Source: Anaeromyces robustus
Taxonomy: Eukaryota; Neocallimastigomycota; Neocallimastigomycetes; Neocallimastigales; Neocallimastigaceae
Direction of reading: 5' to 3'
Assembly (NCBI GenBank): GCA_002104895.1
Contig: MCFG01000009.1
Location: forward strand, 197,501-261,500
DNA length: 64,000 bases
Part shown: positions 1 through 26,496 of the stretch, piece after piece
How positions within the stretch are numbered: the first letter of the stretch is position 1
Layout of the letters: the number at the start of each line of letters is the position of its first letter
The notes under the pieces: model-generated
Told to the model about the DNA's origin: nothing
Database searches by the model: none
The model's input: the letters and a program-made list of their open reading frames with translations, nothing else
Made by a program: the position numbers and the translations under genes

Positions 1-1574
<1,574 letters not shown>

Positions 1575-2480
1575 TTTTATTAAATATTAATATTACTAAT
1601 AGTATTAATTAAAAATATATCAGCAATTACTTTTTAATATGAAATATTATTAATATATATTGATAATTTTTTATTATTTTTCTTTGTTGTTGCTGTTTCT
1701 ATTTTTTGTTTTTTAACTTATTTAATTATTTTTTATATGCAAATAATAAATTTATTCATATGTAATAGATGTTTAAATTTTATATGAAAATAAATGTTGT
1801 ATAATTAATATTATACAATTAACAACTTTGAAATTTCGATAATATATACAATATAGAAAACTATGAATTAAATATTAAATTATTTAAAAAATGAAGAGAA
1901 ATGATTTTATATATTATACATTCACTTTTTAAAAATTGAAATAAAATATTATTTAATAAACATAAAATGTTTTTAGAAATTGTAAAATTTTTATTTTATG
2001 ATTTTTGAAGTAACATTTTTTTCTTATTTTTTTTTTTAATAAAAAAGTTTTTTTTTATTAAAAGATTAAAAGATAGAATTATAATTTTTTAAAAAAAAAA
2101 AAAAAATTCATTATTACCAAACTTTATTATAAATAGTATATATAATAACTTAAAATATCAATTGATTTTTATTATCGAAACTAAAATCTTAAGATAAATT
2201 TTTTTAAAAAAAATTATACATAATATTTATATTGAAAGCTTTCTTTAATATTTTTTATATTATTAAAAATATTAAAATTAATATCATAAAATAAAGTAAT
2301 GTTTGGTATATGTCTATTAATTTTAAATTTACCATACAAAAATAACTTTAATTTCAAATTTTTTAATAGTTATAATTTTTTAATAATTCTAATAATTAAA
2401 ATTCTTTAATTTTCAGTCAATTTCATAGTATTTATATGTAATTTAATAATAATAATAATAATAATAATAATTATAATTAT

Positions 2481-2640
<160 letters not shown>

Positions 2641-3785
2641 TTTAAAATATATAACATAAAATTATCGAAACATAATTTTAATTTTAAATATAATAGAGTT
2701 ATGTAAAATAAAATGAAATAAAATAAACAAAATTAAAGTTACTAATATTATGATTAAATTATTTTTATTTACTATATTATAAAATTTTTAATAATTTTAG
2801 CTAGTTTTACAGGTAATTTTTATTCATAAAGTATTAATTAGTATACAAGTATTAATATTATAATTTATAATAACAGATGTTATTATACATATATAACAAT
2901 ATTTATAATAATGAACAATAATATTTATCATAATTAACAATAATAATAATAATAATAATAATTAGAATAATAAGAATTAGAATAATAAGAATTAAAATAA
3001 TAATAAATATTTCGGTATTAATATTTCTTGTTAATATTATTTTTATAACATTATTTTGACATTTTATATTTTTCAGTGTTCTTTATATGGAAGGGATAAA
3101 ATATTTTATAAAAACTATATTTTTGAAATTATATTATATTATATTCATTGTATTAACTACTTTATTCTTTTTCTTATTATTTAAAATACTTTAATAATTA
3201 TAAATCATTTGAAAGTAAAAGAATTATTTATTATTATTAATTTTAATATTGAAAGTATATGCATTTAAAATAAATATGATATTTACATCTATTTTTATTT
3301 TACAATTTATTATGTTTTAATAAAATGGAATAAATAATATAAATATAAATAGTAAATAAAGTTTTTAACTAAAAAAAATATTTACTAATTCAATGAAAAT
3401 AACTAAAATTTCATACAATAGAAAATAACTTCTATTATAAAGAACAAATTAGAATTAAAAAATATAACTCTTTCTTAATATTATTATTATATTAATATTA
3501 ATTAACTTATATAAAGATTCTGAAAATTCTATTGTATGAAATTTAAGTTATTTAATATATAATTAAAAAAAAAATTCCCAATTGATAGCATTATGTTGAA
3601 GTATATATATGTATATATTGTATAATTAAAAAATATATTACTATTTTATTATTATTAGTTGATTATTATAATAATTATTATTATTATTATTATTATTATT
3701 TTTATATTTCATAATTCATATATTTATTAATTATAAATTTTTTAATTCATTTATATAAATGTTATAATAACCATTAATTATATCT

Positions 3786-3787
<2 letters not shown>

Positions 3788-3835
<48 letters not shown>

Positions 3836-3930
3836 GCACACAATTTGTACGTCAACTTTATTGAATTTATAATTATATCTAAATTTGTTTCAAAATCATA
3901 AAACTAAAATTTTGATTTAAATAATAGTAT
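3788..3930 (-). repeat. Poly(A)-tailed retroposon end, copy A
   Basis: On the + strand about 45 T are followed by TATGGCACACAATTTGTACG and A/T-rich sequence. Read on the minus strand this is a sequence with an AATAAA signal, then the GTACAAATTGTG core, then a poly(A) tail, which is how a reverse-transcribed 3' end looks. Related copies are seen at 54990-55080 and 55845-55925. No coding region is attached here. Confidence 0.5.
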
Positions 3931-4264
3931 CAACAATATTATAAAAATTAGAATAATTAAAAAAATTACAACTTAATACAAAAATATTATATGTAATTAA
4001 TACAGTTTATAAATGCATAGTAATGAGTAATTAATTTCTTTTAGAATATATTATAGAAATTGATTATTTATATTTATTCTATTATATTCCATTATTATAT
4101 TTAATAAATCATTAATTAATATGATATTTTTAATAAAATTATATAAAGGATGCAATATTGTAAAATTTGGCTATTAAAAACTTCCTCACGGAATATTTTT
4201 ATTGGCTCAAATTATTTTTAATTTATATATTAAACTCTAATTATTATAATATATTTAAAAATCT

Positions 4265-4457
4265 CCTATTGAACAAAACATTAAAAAAAGAAAGGACTAT
4301 TCTGATGTTGTTTGTAATCAAAGATTTTAAAAATTGAGTGAAGAACTCATTAATGTTGGCTCTAAAAATCGTTGAAAATGATGCTGAAAAAAAGCGCACA
4401 AAAGATGACGTTTATCATAAATTTGATAAAGACTTAAATATTAGGTTTTATGCATAA
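4265..4457 (+). pseudogene. Decayed coding-like relic
   Basis: Base composition here is less extreme than in the surroundings. One frame reads PIEQNIKKRKDYSDVVCNQRF then a stop at 4328-4330; another frame reads from about 4335 as ALKIVENDAEKKRTKDDVYH and onward to a stop at 4455-4457. The two look like parts of one charged protein broken by a frameshift and stops. No start codon or splice structure rescues it, and I do not recognise the family. It may equally be chance coding-like sequence. Confidence 0.3.
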
Positions 4458-6142
4458 GACCGATATGGAATTACATCATGGTCATATATTACGTCACAGA
4501 CTAAATAAATATGAATACAAAATATGAATATAAAGAAATAGTAAAATTATTACTTTTGGAAAAAGAGATCATTAGATATGAAGATAGGAAATTTAAAAAT
4601 ACAAAATTTTTAATTTTCACTTACATTAACAATATTTTATAATAAATACACTAATTAGTTAAATATCAATAACAGTTACATGTATTTATAGTTATTATGC
4701 AAATGTTGATAAATAATTCAAAATAACTATATATATTATATCTACATAACCGAACAAATTTTTAGATAAATATATAGTTATTAATTTGTATTTTGTTCTT
4801 TTAATAATCTTATTATTTTTTTCCATATAATTTCAAGTTGTTAAGATTAATGCTAAAAAAACTAAAAATAAAAAAAAAAGAAAAAAGAAAAATAGTTTTG
4901 CAATGAATCACTAATAATTGATAACATTAATTTCAAGTATATTTTTTAGTGATACATAAATATATACATAATAATAAATAGATATTTTCATGATTATTAT
5001 TATTATTAATAAAACTATTTACTTTTAATAAAGTATATTATGATAATATATAGATATATAATTAATCAAGTAGTTATACATAATATTTTATTATTTTATT
5101 ATTTATATAATTAATAAAAATTAATTTATAAAAAATTTAAAAATTTTTAAAAATTGAGAATAAATATATTAGTATTTTATAAATACAAATATGATATATA
5201 TAATTTATATAAATCAAGAACGTCAAAACTTATAATCCAGTAAGACAGGCAAGCAATGAAACTAATAGAGACAACTTCTATTTGGAGACTCAGTTTTATA
5301 TTTTACATTATAATATGAATTATTTAAAAATATAATTCTTTTCATTTTACATTTTATGTATGTATAATAGATAGTAATATATTTTTAAAATTTTGTAGAT
5401 GTAACATGACAATAATAATGATTATATACTCAATTTTCGAATAAACACTTTATTTTTTATTAAATTTTTATAAATTTAATTATTACAGAATTGTTAATAA
5501 ATGCATTATCCTAAATCAAACTATTGTATAAAATTTTTAACATTAATACATATAAGAAATGATTTATTTGAGAGTTACATATACATTTAATGTATAATTG
5601 TTATAATGGATTTATGTATATTTTATATATTTTAATTTAATATTAACAATTTTATATATATTTAAAAAAATTTTTTTTAAATTAATAAATATATTAATAT
5701 AAAATTTAAAGTTTTTGTAATATATGTATGAATATGAATTTTAAATAGTATGTATACTTTATTGTAAATTAAAATTATAAAACTTGTCAAGTATATTTTT
5801 TAAATAAAAATATTTAATTTTAAATAATATATTATAATATAAAATAAAAAATGTATTTAATATATATAAAAAAATAAAAGTTTAATATAATTAAAAATAA
5901 TATCACATTTCTTTAATTAAACTATATTTTTTATTAATATATTTAATATTTCAAAGTATTTTTTTTTACAATAATATTAGAATATCTATATTATACCATT
6001 TATCTGGAGAATATATTATATTTATTTTAAACTTTATATAAGCATTATTAATAATTAATAAAAAGGATAAATAATAATAATTAATATATATTTATTCTAT
6101 TTTGTAAATTTTTTCATACTTATTATTTTAATATATTGTAAA

Positions 6143-6222
6143 ATTTCATTTCATTTCATTTCATTTCATTTCATTTCATTTCATTTTCATTTTCATTTTC
6201 ATTTTCATTTTCATTTTCATTA
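6143..6222. repeat. TTTCA pentamer array turning into TTTTCA hexamer array
   Basis: About eight TTTCA units are followed directly by about six TTTTCA units, a unit-length change of one T within a single tandem array. Confidence 0.85.
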
Positions 6223-7019
6223 TCATTTTATTTATTTTCAATTGAATTTTAATTTTTCTTTTATTATTTTCTTTATCAATATTTATATCTATATTCTTTC
6301 TTTTTTTTCTTTTTTTTTATTTTATTTTAATTTTTTAATTTTTTTATTCTTAATAAATTTTAAATCATTTTAGTTTTTACATTATAACTATTTTTGAATT
6401 AGTATATCCATTTAATAACATAAATCTTTAACATATACCATTTTGTAAATAAATATTTTTTGAGATTTTTTTAATCTTTAATATATAATAACTATTTCAA
6501 ATTATAATTTGAAAGTAATGAAATTATTCAGAATTCTAACAAATTAATAAATTATAAATTTTAAAACACTTCATACTTTAATGGAAAATTATTAATAATT
6601 CATATTATATATAAAAGTATAATATTAATATATTATTATTAAAGATAAAATTATTAAACAAACAATGTTGAGATAGAAAATTATTTTAAATTATATCTTA
6701 TTTAAAAAAAAAAAAAAAAGAAAAAAAAAACATTATGTATTAATTACAAAGTATATTAATAAATATTATAAATTGTTATTTGTTGAATTGTATTCAACAG
6801 CATTTCAGAAATTTAATTTGTAGATAGTTAATAATTGTCTTTAAGAACCTTAATATTTTCAAAAGTTCAATTAAATATATAAAATTTTGTATACTGGTAA
6901 AATATATTATAATAATTTATATTATAAGTTTTGAATTTTTTTTATTTAGTAATTTATTCATTTAATTATTTTATATATTAAAATATAAAATTATAAAAGT
7001 ATATAACAATATTATTCCG

Positions 7020-17272
<10,253 letters not shown>

Positions 17273-17484
17273 AAATAATACAAAAGAAGAGAGATAGAAG
17301 AAGAAGAAAAAATATATATATATTTTATATAGATATTTATATACAAAAAATTTCAAAAAAATGTTATATATATACAATTATATATATATATATATATATA
17401 CATTATACATCATATACTTAAATATATGTAATATATAAATATAAATATAAGGAATGAAATGAAATGATTTATCATAATAATAAT

Positions 17485-17520
<36 letters not shown>

Positions 17521-19630
17521 TATAACAATAACTGTAATTTTTATTATAATTAATCATAATTATCATATGTTTAATTTAACCTTTACAATATATATATAAT
17601 TTATATATATATATATAGTACTATTTTATATTATTTATTTTAAATATATTCAAATTTTATTATTACCTTTTAATATGAATAAATTAACGGATAACAATAA
17701 AAGATGTAAAAGATGTTATTTTTATATTATAAATGATTAAAATTTTAAAATGTTCAATAAGATATTTAATATAGTATTAGCATATATAATATATTACATA
17801 AAATTATTTCTTATCATAATTAGCATATATAGTTAATTATAAAATTTAAAAAACAATAATAATAATAATATTTATTTAATAATTTAATAAAATTTTATTT
17901 TAATTATATTTTAATTATATTTTAATTATTAAATTATAAATTGTAAATATAAAATAATAAGTATATTTATATTATTATAGAAACACAAAAATTGATTATA
18001 AATTGTTTAGGAAATTTTGATATATGATGATAATTATAAAGAAAATTATATATTTTTATATCATATTGATCAAAATTAATATACTTATTATAATTATAAT
18101 ATTAAAATCATAATTGTGTTGTTTTTTATAGTATATTAAGTATATATATAAATGATTGTGGAAAATAATTATTGCAAAATTATTAATAATATAAAAATTT
18201 GATGTCAATTAAAATAAATTAAAAAAATATATAAAAAATGTATAAAATTAAATAAAAAAAAAAAAAAAAAAAAAAAAAACTTTTTTTTTTTATTTTCCTA
18301 TAAATTTTCTGTATATGATGGTCAATATTATTAATTATTAATAAAATAATTAAATAATAATTATTAAAAGAGTTTTTTGTTCAGTATATATGGAAAATAT
18401 ATATAATTAATTATTATTATATCTTTTTTAATTTTTATTATAGACGGATCATCATAAAAAATATACAAAAAAAAATAAATTAATAAAAATTCTTTTGCAC
18501 AAAAAAAATGTGCTAAAATTATATATTATAATATATGAATAATATATACTACAATGTAAATAAATTAATTAGATATTTTAAAAAATAAGTATAAATTAAA
18601 AAATGTATTTAATTTAAAAAACTGTCCTCATATCTTTTTCACCAATTACTTTTATGAGAAATAAATCTTATTGTATATACAAAATATATTCATTATATAA
18701 ACCAATGTATTACATTATATAGTATGTAAAATATAATTGTCACATAAAATTTTAAACACCGAATTATTATTATAATATTAAAAATTAAAAAATGTTTATT
18801 TTTTTATTTTATACAAAAAAAATTTATACAAAAAAAATTCAATAATAATATGAATAATACTTTAATAAACATATGATTACAACTATATAAATAATATGAA
18901 TAATATAATATATTAAATTTTTAATATTACTTTTTTTTTTTTAATGGGAGAATTTTTTTTTAAATTAAATCACCACAAAAAAAAAAATAATAATAATAAT
19001 AAAAAAAAATAAAGTATTATACGGATTTATTCATAATCAGTTTGGTTATTAATATTTAATTATATAACAGCAATTTATATATTATTATATAATTAAAAGG
19101 ATTTATTCATAATCAATTTAGTTGTTAATATTTTATTATATAACAGCTTTTTATATTATTAAATAATTAAACGGATTTATTCATAATCAGTTTGGTTGTT
19201 AATACTTCATTATTTAACAGAATATTATATTATTATAATATAAATTTTTTGTATATAATATTTTTAATATAAAAATATAAATTTATAATAAAAGTGTTTT
19301 TGAAACAATTTTTTTTAATATATTAAAATCATTTAAAAAAAAACTTTTAAATAGTATTATACAATATAGAATAAAATATAAAATATATGTTATATCTTTA
19401 AAAAGAATAATAATAAAAATAAAATAAAAAAGTGGAATCAATATATATATATATATATATAAAATAAAATTGTAAAATTAAATGTTATAATAATAGTATA
19501 TAAATAATTCTATATTCCAAATTACACTAAATAATTTAAATTAAAAAAATAAAAGATAATATAAATTTTATATTAAGAAAATTATTGATATTATTTTAAA
19601 TAAAATAAAAACATATATATATATATAAAA
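17273..19630. other. A/T-rich intergenic region
   Basis: This spacer between two genes on the + strand contains AT and A/T homopolymer runs and the three-copy tandem repeat at 19021-19235. No exon is visible. A moderately complex stretch at 18615-18665 has no usable frame. Confidence 0.6.
19021..19235 (+). repeat. Three tandem ~75-bp repeats upstream of the HTH gene
   Basis: The core GGATTTATTCATAATCA recurs at 19023, 19099 and 19173 (spacings 76 and 74), each followed by TTT(G/A)GTT(A/G)TTAATA and ending near TATATAACAG. The array lies about 400-600 bases before the start codon at 19631 and could hold repeated protein-binding sites; that role is inference. Confidence 0.7.
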
Positions 19631-21217
19631 ATGAATGATTTAGATTCACTTGAAAAAAAAATTGATTTAACTGTTTTAAAATGGTATAATAGGTAAAAAT
19701 TAATAATCTTCAAAATTTGGGGGAATGTTTTACTTTTTTATATTTTATTATTATTTATTATTTACTCTTTATTTTATATATTTATTTTTTTTACTGTTGT
19801 TATATTTATATGATATATTTATTATATAAATGTATATAGAGAAGATTATCGAGCAAAACAAGAAAGATTTAGACAAACTGTTATGGCAGCACATGCTATT
19901 GTTTCCCAAAAATTATATAAAACCAAAAGTCAAACAGTTGAATCATATTTTCGAGATGTATGGAAAATCTCTCGCGCAAGTGTATATAGGTTTTTAGATT
20001 GTGGTAAGTTGTAATTTTAAAAGAATTCAAAGTAATTATAATAAAAATATAAATATTAATAAAAAATAAAATAATATTATAAATAATATTAAGGATAATA
20101 TTGAAAATACTAAAAATATAATAATGAAATATATGTATATTTTTTAATTATTATCCATTTATATATTTTATTTTTTTTTAACATATTAAAGCTCTTGTTT
20201 TAGAGGTAAAATATTTTATTTTATTTTTCTTTATAATTATATATTTATATATATATTATATGTAATATAATGTATGTTTTTTTTTTTTTTTTTAATAATA
20301 TAATGTTATTAATATACTTTTTTCTTTTAATATTTTATAAAAATATTTTTATAATTTTTTTATGATTATTATTTATACTTTTATAGCAATTAAAAGATTT
20401 TCCAGATTGGTCAAAGCCTTCACATGAAAGATTATGTCGTTCTTTAAAAAAATTAACAAAAAATCCAACACATATGAGATTTTTATGGAAGACAGTATTA
20501 TTAAAAGCAGGGGAAAACCCAAATTTAATAACAAGTACTTTCATTAAGAAAGTATGGCAAGAATTAAAAGTATCAGGTCAAATACCTAATGTTGATGAGA
20601 ATGAAAATAATGGTTTATTTAAAAAGAAAAAGTCATTAAATTCTAATAATAATAAAAATAATAAGAAAAAAGACAATACAAATAAGATAACGTCAAATGA
20701 TACCAATAATAATCAATATGATTTAAATAATTTTGATAATAATAACAATAAGGATAATAAGGATAATAAAGATAATAATATTAGTATTGATAACAACAGT
20801 AATATTAATTGTGAAAATAATAATACTAATGATAACAACAATAATAATCAATATTTACCAACAAATTCTTTATCATCGTCTTTACAAATTTATAATACAA
20901 AATCTATGGTCAATTCACCTTCAATATATGAACAAAATATTCAACAGAATATGAATAATTCATCATTATCATCTTCTTATGATACGAATTGGTTACAAGA
21001 TTCATCTCAAACCATATTAAATACAAATTTAAGTTGTAGTAGTAATTCCAGTAGTAGTTGTTACAATTTAAATAATAATGAAAATAAATATAATAATAAT
21101 AATTCTAAAAATGATACTTCAGATAATTATAATAAATATAGAATACTATCACCACCACTTTCTACAGCATCTTCATATTCTAACTTACCATTCCATAAAC
21201 AAATTAATATCAATGAA

Positions 21218-21271
<54 letters not shown>

Positions 21272-21433
21272 TGCATTAATATTAATAAAGATTCATTCTT
21301 TATTAATCAATCAATATACAGTATTAAAGCATTAAATGATTCAAATACTATAGATAACGATAATTATATTGATACTAATTCTAATCCTAATTCTATAATT
21401 ACTATATCTAATAATAATAATAATAACTATACC

Positions 21434-21481
<48 letters not shown>

Positions 21482-21562
21482 TCTTTTATAATAAATAATC
21501 AAAATTATAATTCAAATGCCAATATTTCTGTAAATCACAAAAATAAAAATAATAAAACTATA

Positions 21563-21602
<40 letters not shown>

Positions 21603-21853
21603 TTGGAAATTCATATAAAAACAATGAACAAAATTCCATTTTCCATAATAATACAATTAACTATCATAAACAAACTAATCAAATTAAATCGAATAAACCA
21701 GCATGGTCTGTTTCTATGTGTATATTTAATAATGAAAATAGATCATTAGTAAAAAATTCTAATACTTCAACTACTAAAGATTTATATATTAAACATCAAA
21801 AAACTAAAGAAATTTCATTATCTAATATTCTAAGCATTGAAAATCTTCTATAG
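19631..21853 (+). CDS. Putative regulator with plasmid/phage-like HTH domain
   Basis: Exons 19631..19692, 19840..20003, 20192..20205 (14 nt) and 20387..21853 keep frame and give 568 residues. The micro-exon supplies ALVLE and joins FLDC to QLKDF. Residues about 25-130 form a helical domain with QTVESYFRDVW (52-62), ISRASVYRFLD (64-74) and later HERLCRSLKKL and LWKTVL. This layout matches a helix-turn-helix module known from bacterial plasmid and phage proteins, where a YF-x-x-RWG-x-SRxxAYR segment is followed by a NExQ/RL-type segment and a VW motif. The remaining 400 residues are Asn/Ser-rich and end in a hydrophobic SLSNILSIENLL segment that could be a protein-docking motif. DNA binding in the nucleus is inferred. 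Some early-diverging fungi may share this family; I cannot check. Horizontal origin of the domain is possible but unproven. Confidence 0.65.
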
Positions 21854-23796
<1,943 letters not shown>

Positions 23797-25191
23797 TTAA
23801 TATAAATTAGTAAAGAATGGATGTTCGCAAACTTCATAAATTGTTATACGATTTTTATAATTCTTGTTCAGCATTTTTTGTATAAGATCTTTTAAGTTAT
23901 TGTACACTATAATTATTTTTAATAAAAGTAATGTTATATATTAATAAATAAAAAAGTTATATATATATTTTAAATATTTTTTTAAATATATCTACTTACT
24001 TGTATTAGTATTGATAAAATCAGGGAATTTAACTTCTGTTGTAATTATATCTTTAATTGTACTAAATGGTTTTTTACCTTCTGTACAAATATAATAAAAG
24101 ATTAAACCTAAAGCCTGTAATAATTGATAATATATATATATATATATTAATAAGTAATTTTTTAAAAATATATAAATTTTATATTACTATATATATATAT
24201 ATATATATTTATTTATTGATTGATTGATTTATTTATTTATTTAATTAGTTAATTATTATTTTTTATTATTATTTTTACCCATATATCTGCTTCAGGTCCA
24301 TTATAACAATTTTCTAATAAAATTTCTGGCGCTGAGGCTTCTTTGGTACCATACTGAACAAATACATCCTTTTCCATATCTTCTTCAATTGAAATAGCAT
24401 CTTCATTATTTAATTTTTTCTTCAAACGATCTAAAGCTGGATAAGAGTCTGATAGCCATTTATGTGCCATACCAAAATCAATTAATTTTAAGAGATATTC
24501 ATCCTTATTTTTATATTCTATTAATATATTTTCTGGTTTATAATCTAAATAATTTATTTTATTGTCATGTAATATTTTATGAGCTTGAGCTAATTGATGT
24601 AACAAAGAATACTTAATGGCATATGTAATATGTCCTTTATTTTCATGAATGAAATTAGATAAATCACTAGTATGATTATTTACGGGTTTTGTTAATTTTT
24701 CGAAAGGTGGTTGAATACCTTTATATTCTTTTGACGCTATACTCTTAAAAACATTAATATAATAGTATTTAAAATTAAAACCTGGATCATTTTCATTACA
24801 ATTAACTACAGATGTAATAGTGGAATCTTGTGATGAAAGCTCTACTTCGCCTGGTGAAGAAACACTAGAAGAATCATTTTTCTCTACTTGATTAAATGAA
24901 AAAGAATCTGTTGTTGAATCATCATCTAGTAATAAATCTGTACTTTTCATTTTACTAACTCGACGTTCTTTTATTGGTTTCTTCTTTTTTAAATTGTTTT
25001 TATTAGAAAGATGGTCAATCTTTCTATCTTCAGGTATGATAGTATTAATAATTTCTGCATTGTTTGCTATAATGTTGTTTTTGAATTTATCTAAATAAAT
25101 AAATATTTTAAATAATTACAGTAAATAAATAAATAAATAAATATTATTATATAAATATTTAAAAAAAAGTATATATTATTAAATAAATAGA

Positions 25192-25222
<31 letters not shown>

Positions 25223-26449
25223 ATATTATTATATAAATATTTAAAAAAAGTATATATTATTATATAAATAGATAAATAAATAAATAAATAAATAAATATT
25301 TTAAATGATATTATTATAAAAATAAATAAATATATATTTTAAATAATTATATTAAATCAATAAATATCTTACCTTTTCTTTCAGAAATAGTTATATTTGA
25401 ATCTATTTTTGATTCATCTATATAATATTTTGTATTGGAACTGGTATCATTATTGGACTTTGAAGAAAAACCTTCTGTACCATTAATATGGGTATTTTGA
25501 AGCGTAGTTTCTAATGAATTAAAATCTTCTGTATCTTCTGTTGGATAGGATTCGTTGATTTTTTTAGAAAGATAAGGTAAAATGAAATTTGTTTTTAATT
25601 GTTGATTTTCATTAATATTATTACCAATCCTTTCTAATACTAAATAAAAATATTCATCATCATCAAAAATATCATATATTTTTTCAATATTAGGATGATC
25701 AATTGTTTCCATAATGTTGGCTTCATATGGATAACCATTTTTAAAACGTGAATTAAAAACTAAACTTGATTTATCTACACATCTCCTTGTAATAAATTTA
25801 ATACCTACAGGCATACCTGTTTCTCTTAAAACAGCTGCTGCTACGTAACCATTTCCTCCCCAACCAAGAAGCCCAGTAAAGAAATATTTTTCACTTAATT
25901 CTTTTGGTATCATTTCATGAATAGTTTTATTAAATACGCGCATAACATTATTAAATATTAATAATTCGGTATTTTTCATATCATTATTATTATTATCATT
26001 ATTATTATCATTATTATTATTATCATTATTATTATTATTATTTTTATTAGCTTCTACAATTGACTCTCTTCTTTTTTCCATTCTACTCTTAAGTCTTTCT
26101 TCATTATCTTTACCTTTACCATGAAAAGCCTTAATAGATTTTCCCTTTTTCTTTTTTTCTTTACGTTTTTCTTCTTTTAAATATTTCCTTTCAACTTCTC
26201 TCATCTCTTTCTCTATAAGTTTTCTTCTTTTTTCTTCTTTTTTCTTTTCTTTTAACTGCTTTTTATTTAATTTTTCTTCTTCTGTAAGGGATAAACCTTT
26301 AAATGGACTTGTAGTAAACATAGAACTAAATTTTTTGTAAGTTCTGGTATCTTGAGTTTGTAAAGAAGATAATGTTTGTGAAGAAGAGTTGAAAGAAGTA
26401 GAAGCTGTTACTATTAAATTACTTTTATTCATATTTATTGGGGTATCCA

Positions 26450-26496
<47 letters not shown>

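Noticed and set aside
24249-24950. Kinase exon 2 considered as an independent gene starting at its internal Met
   Set aside because: The frame continues upstream without a stop to a good acceptor at 25091, joins the N-lobe exon in phase, and the N- and C-lobe motifs complement each other.
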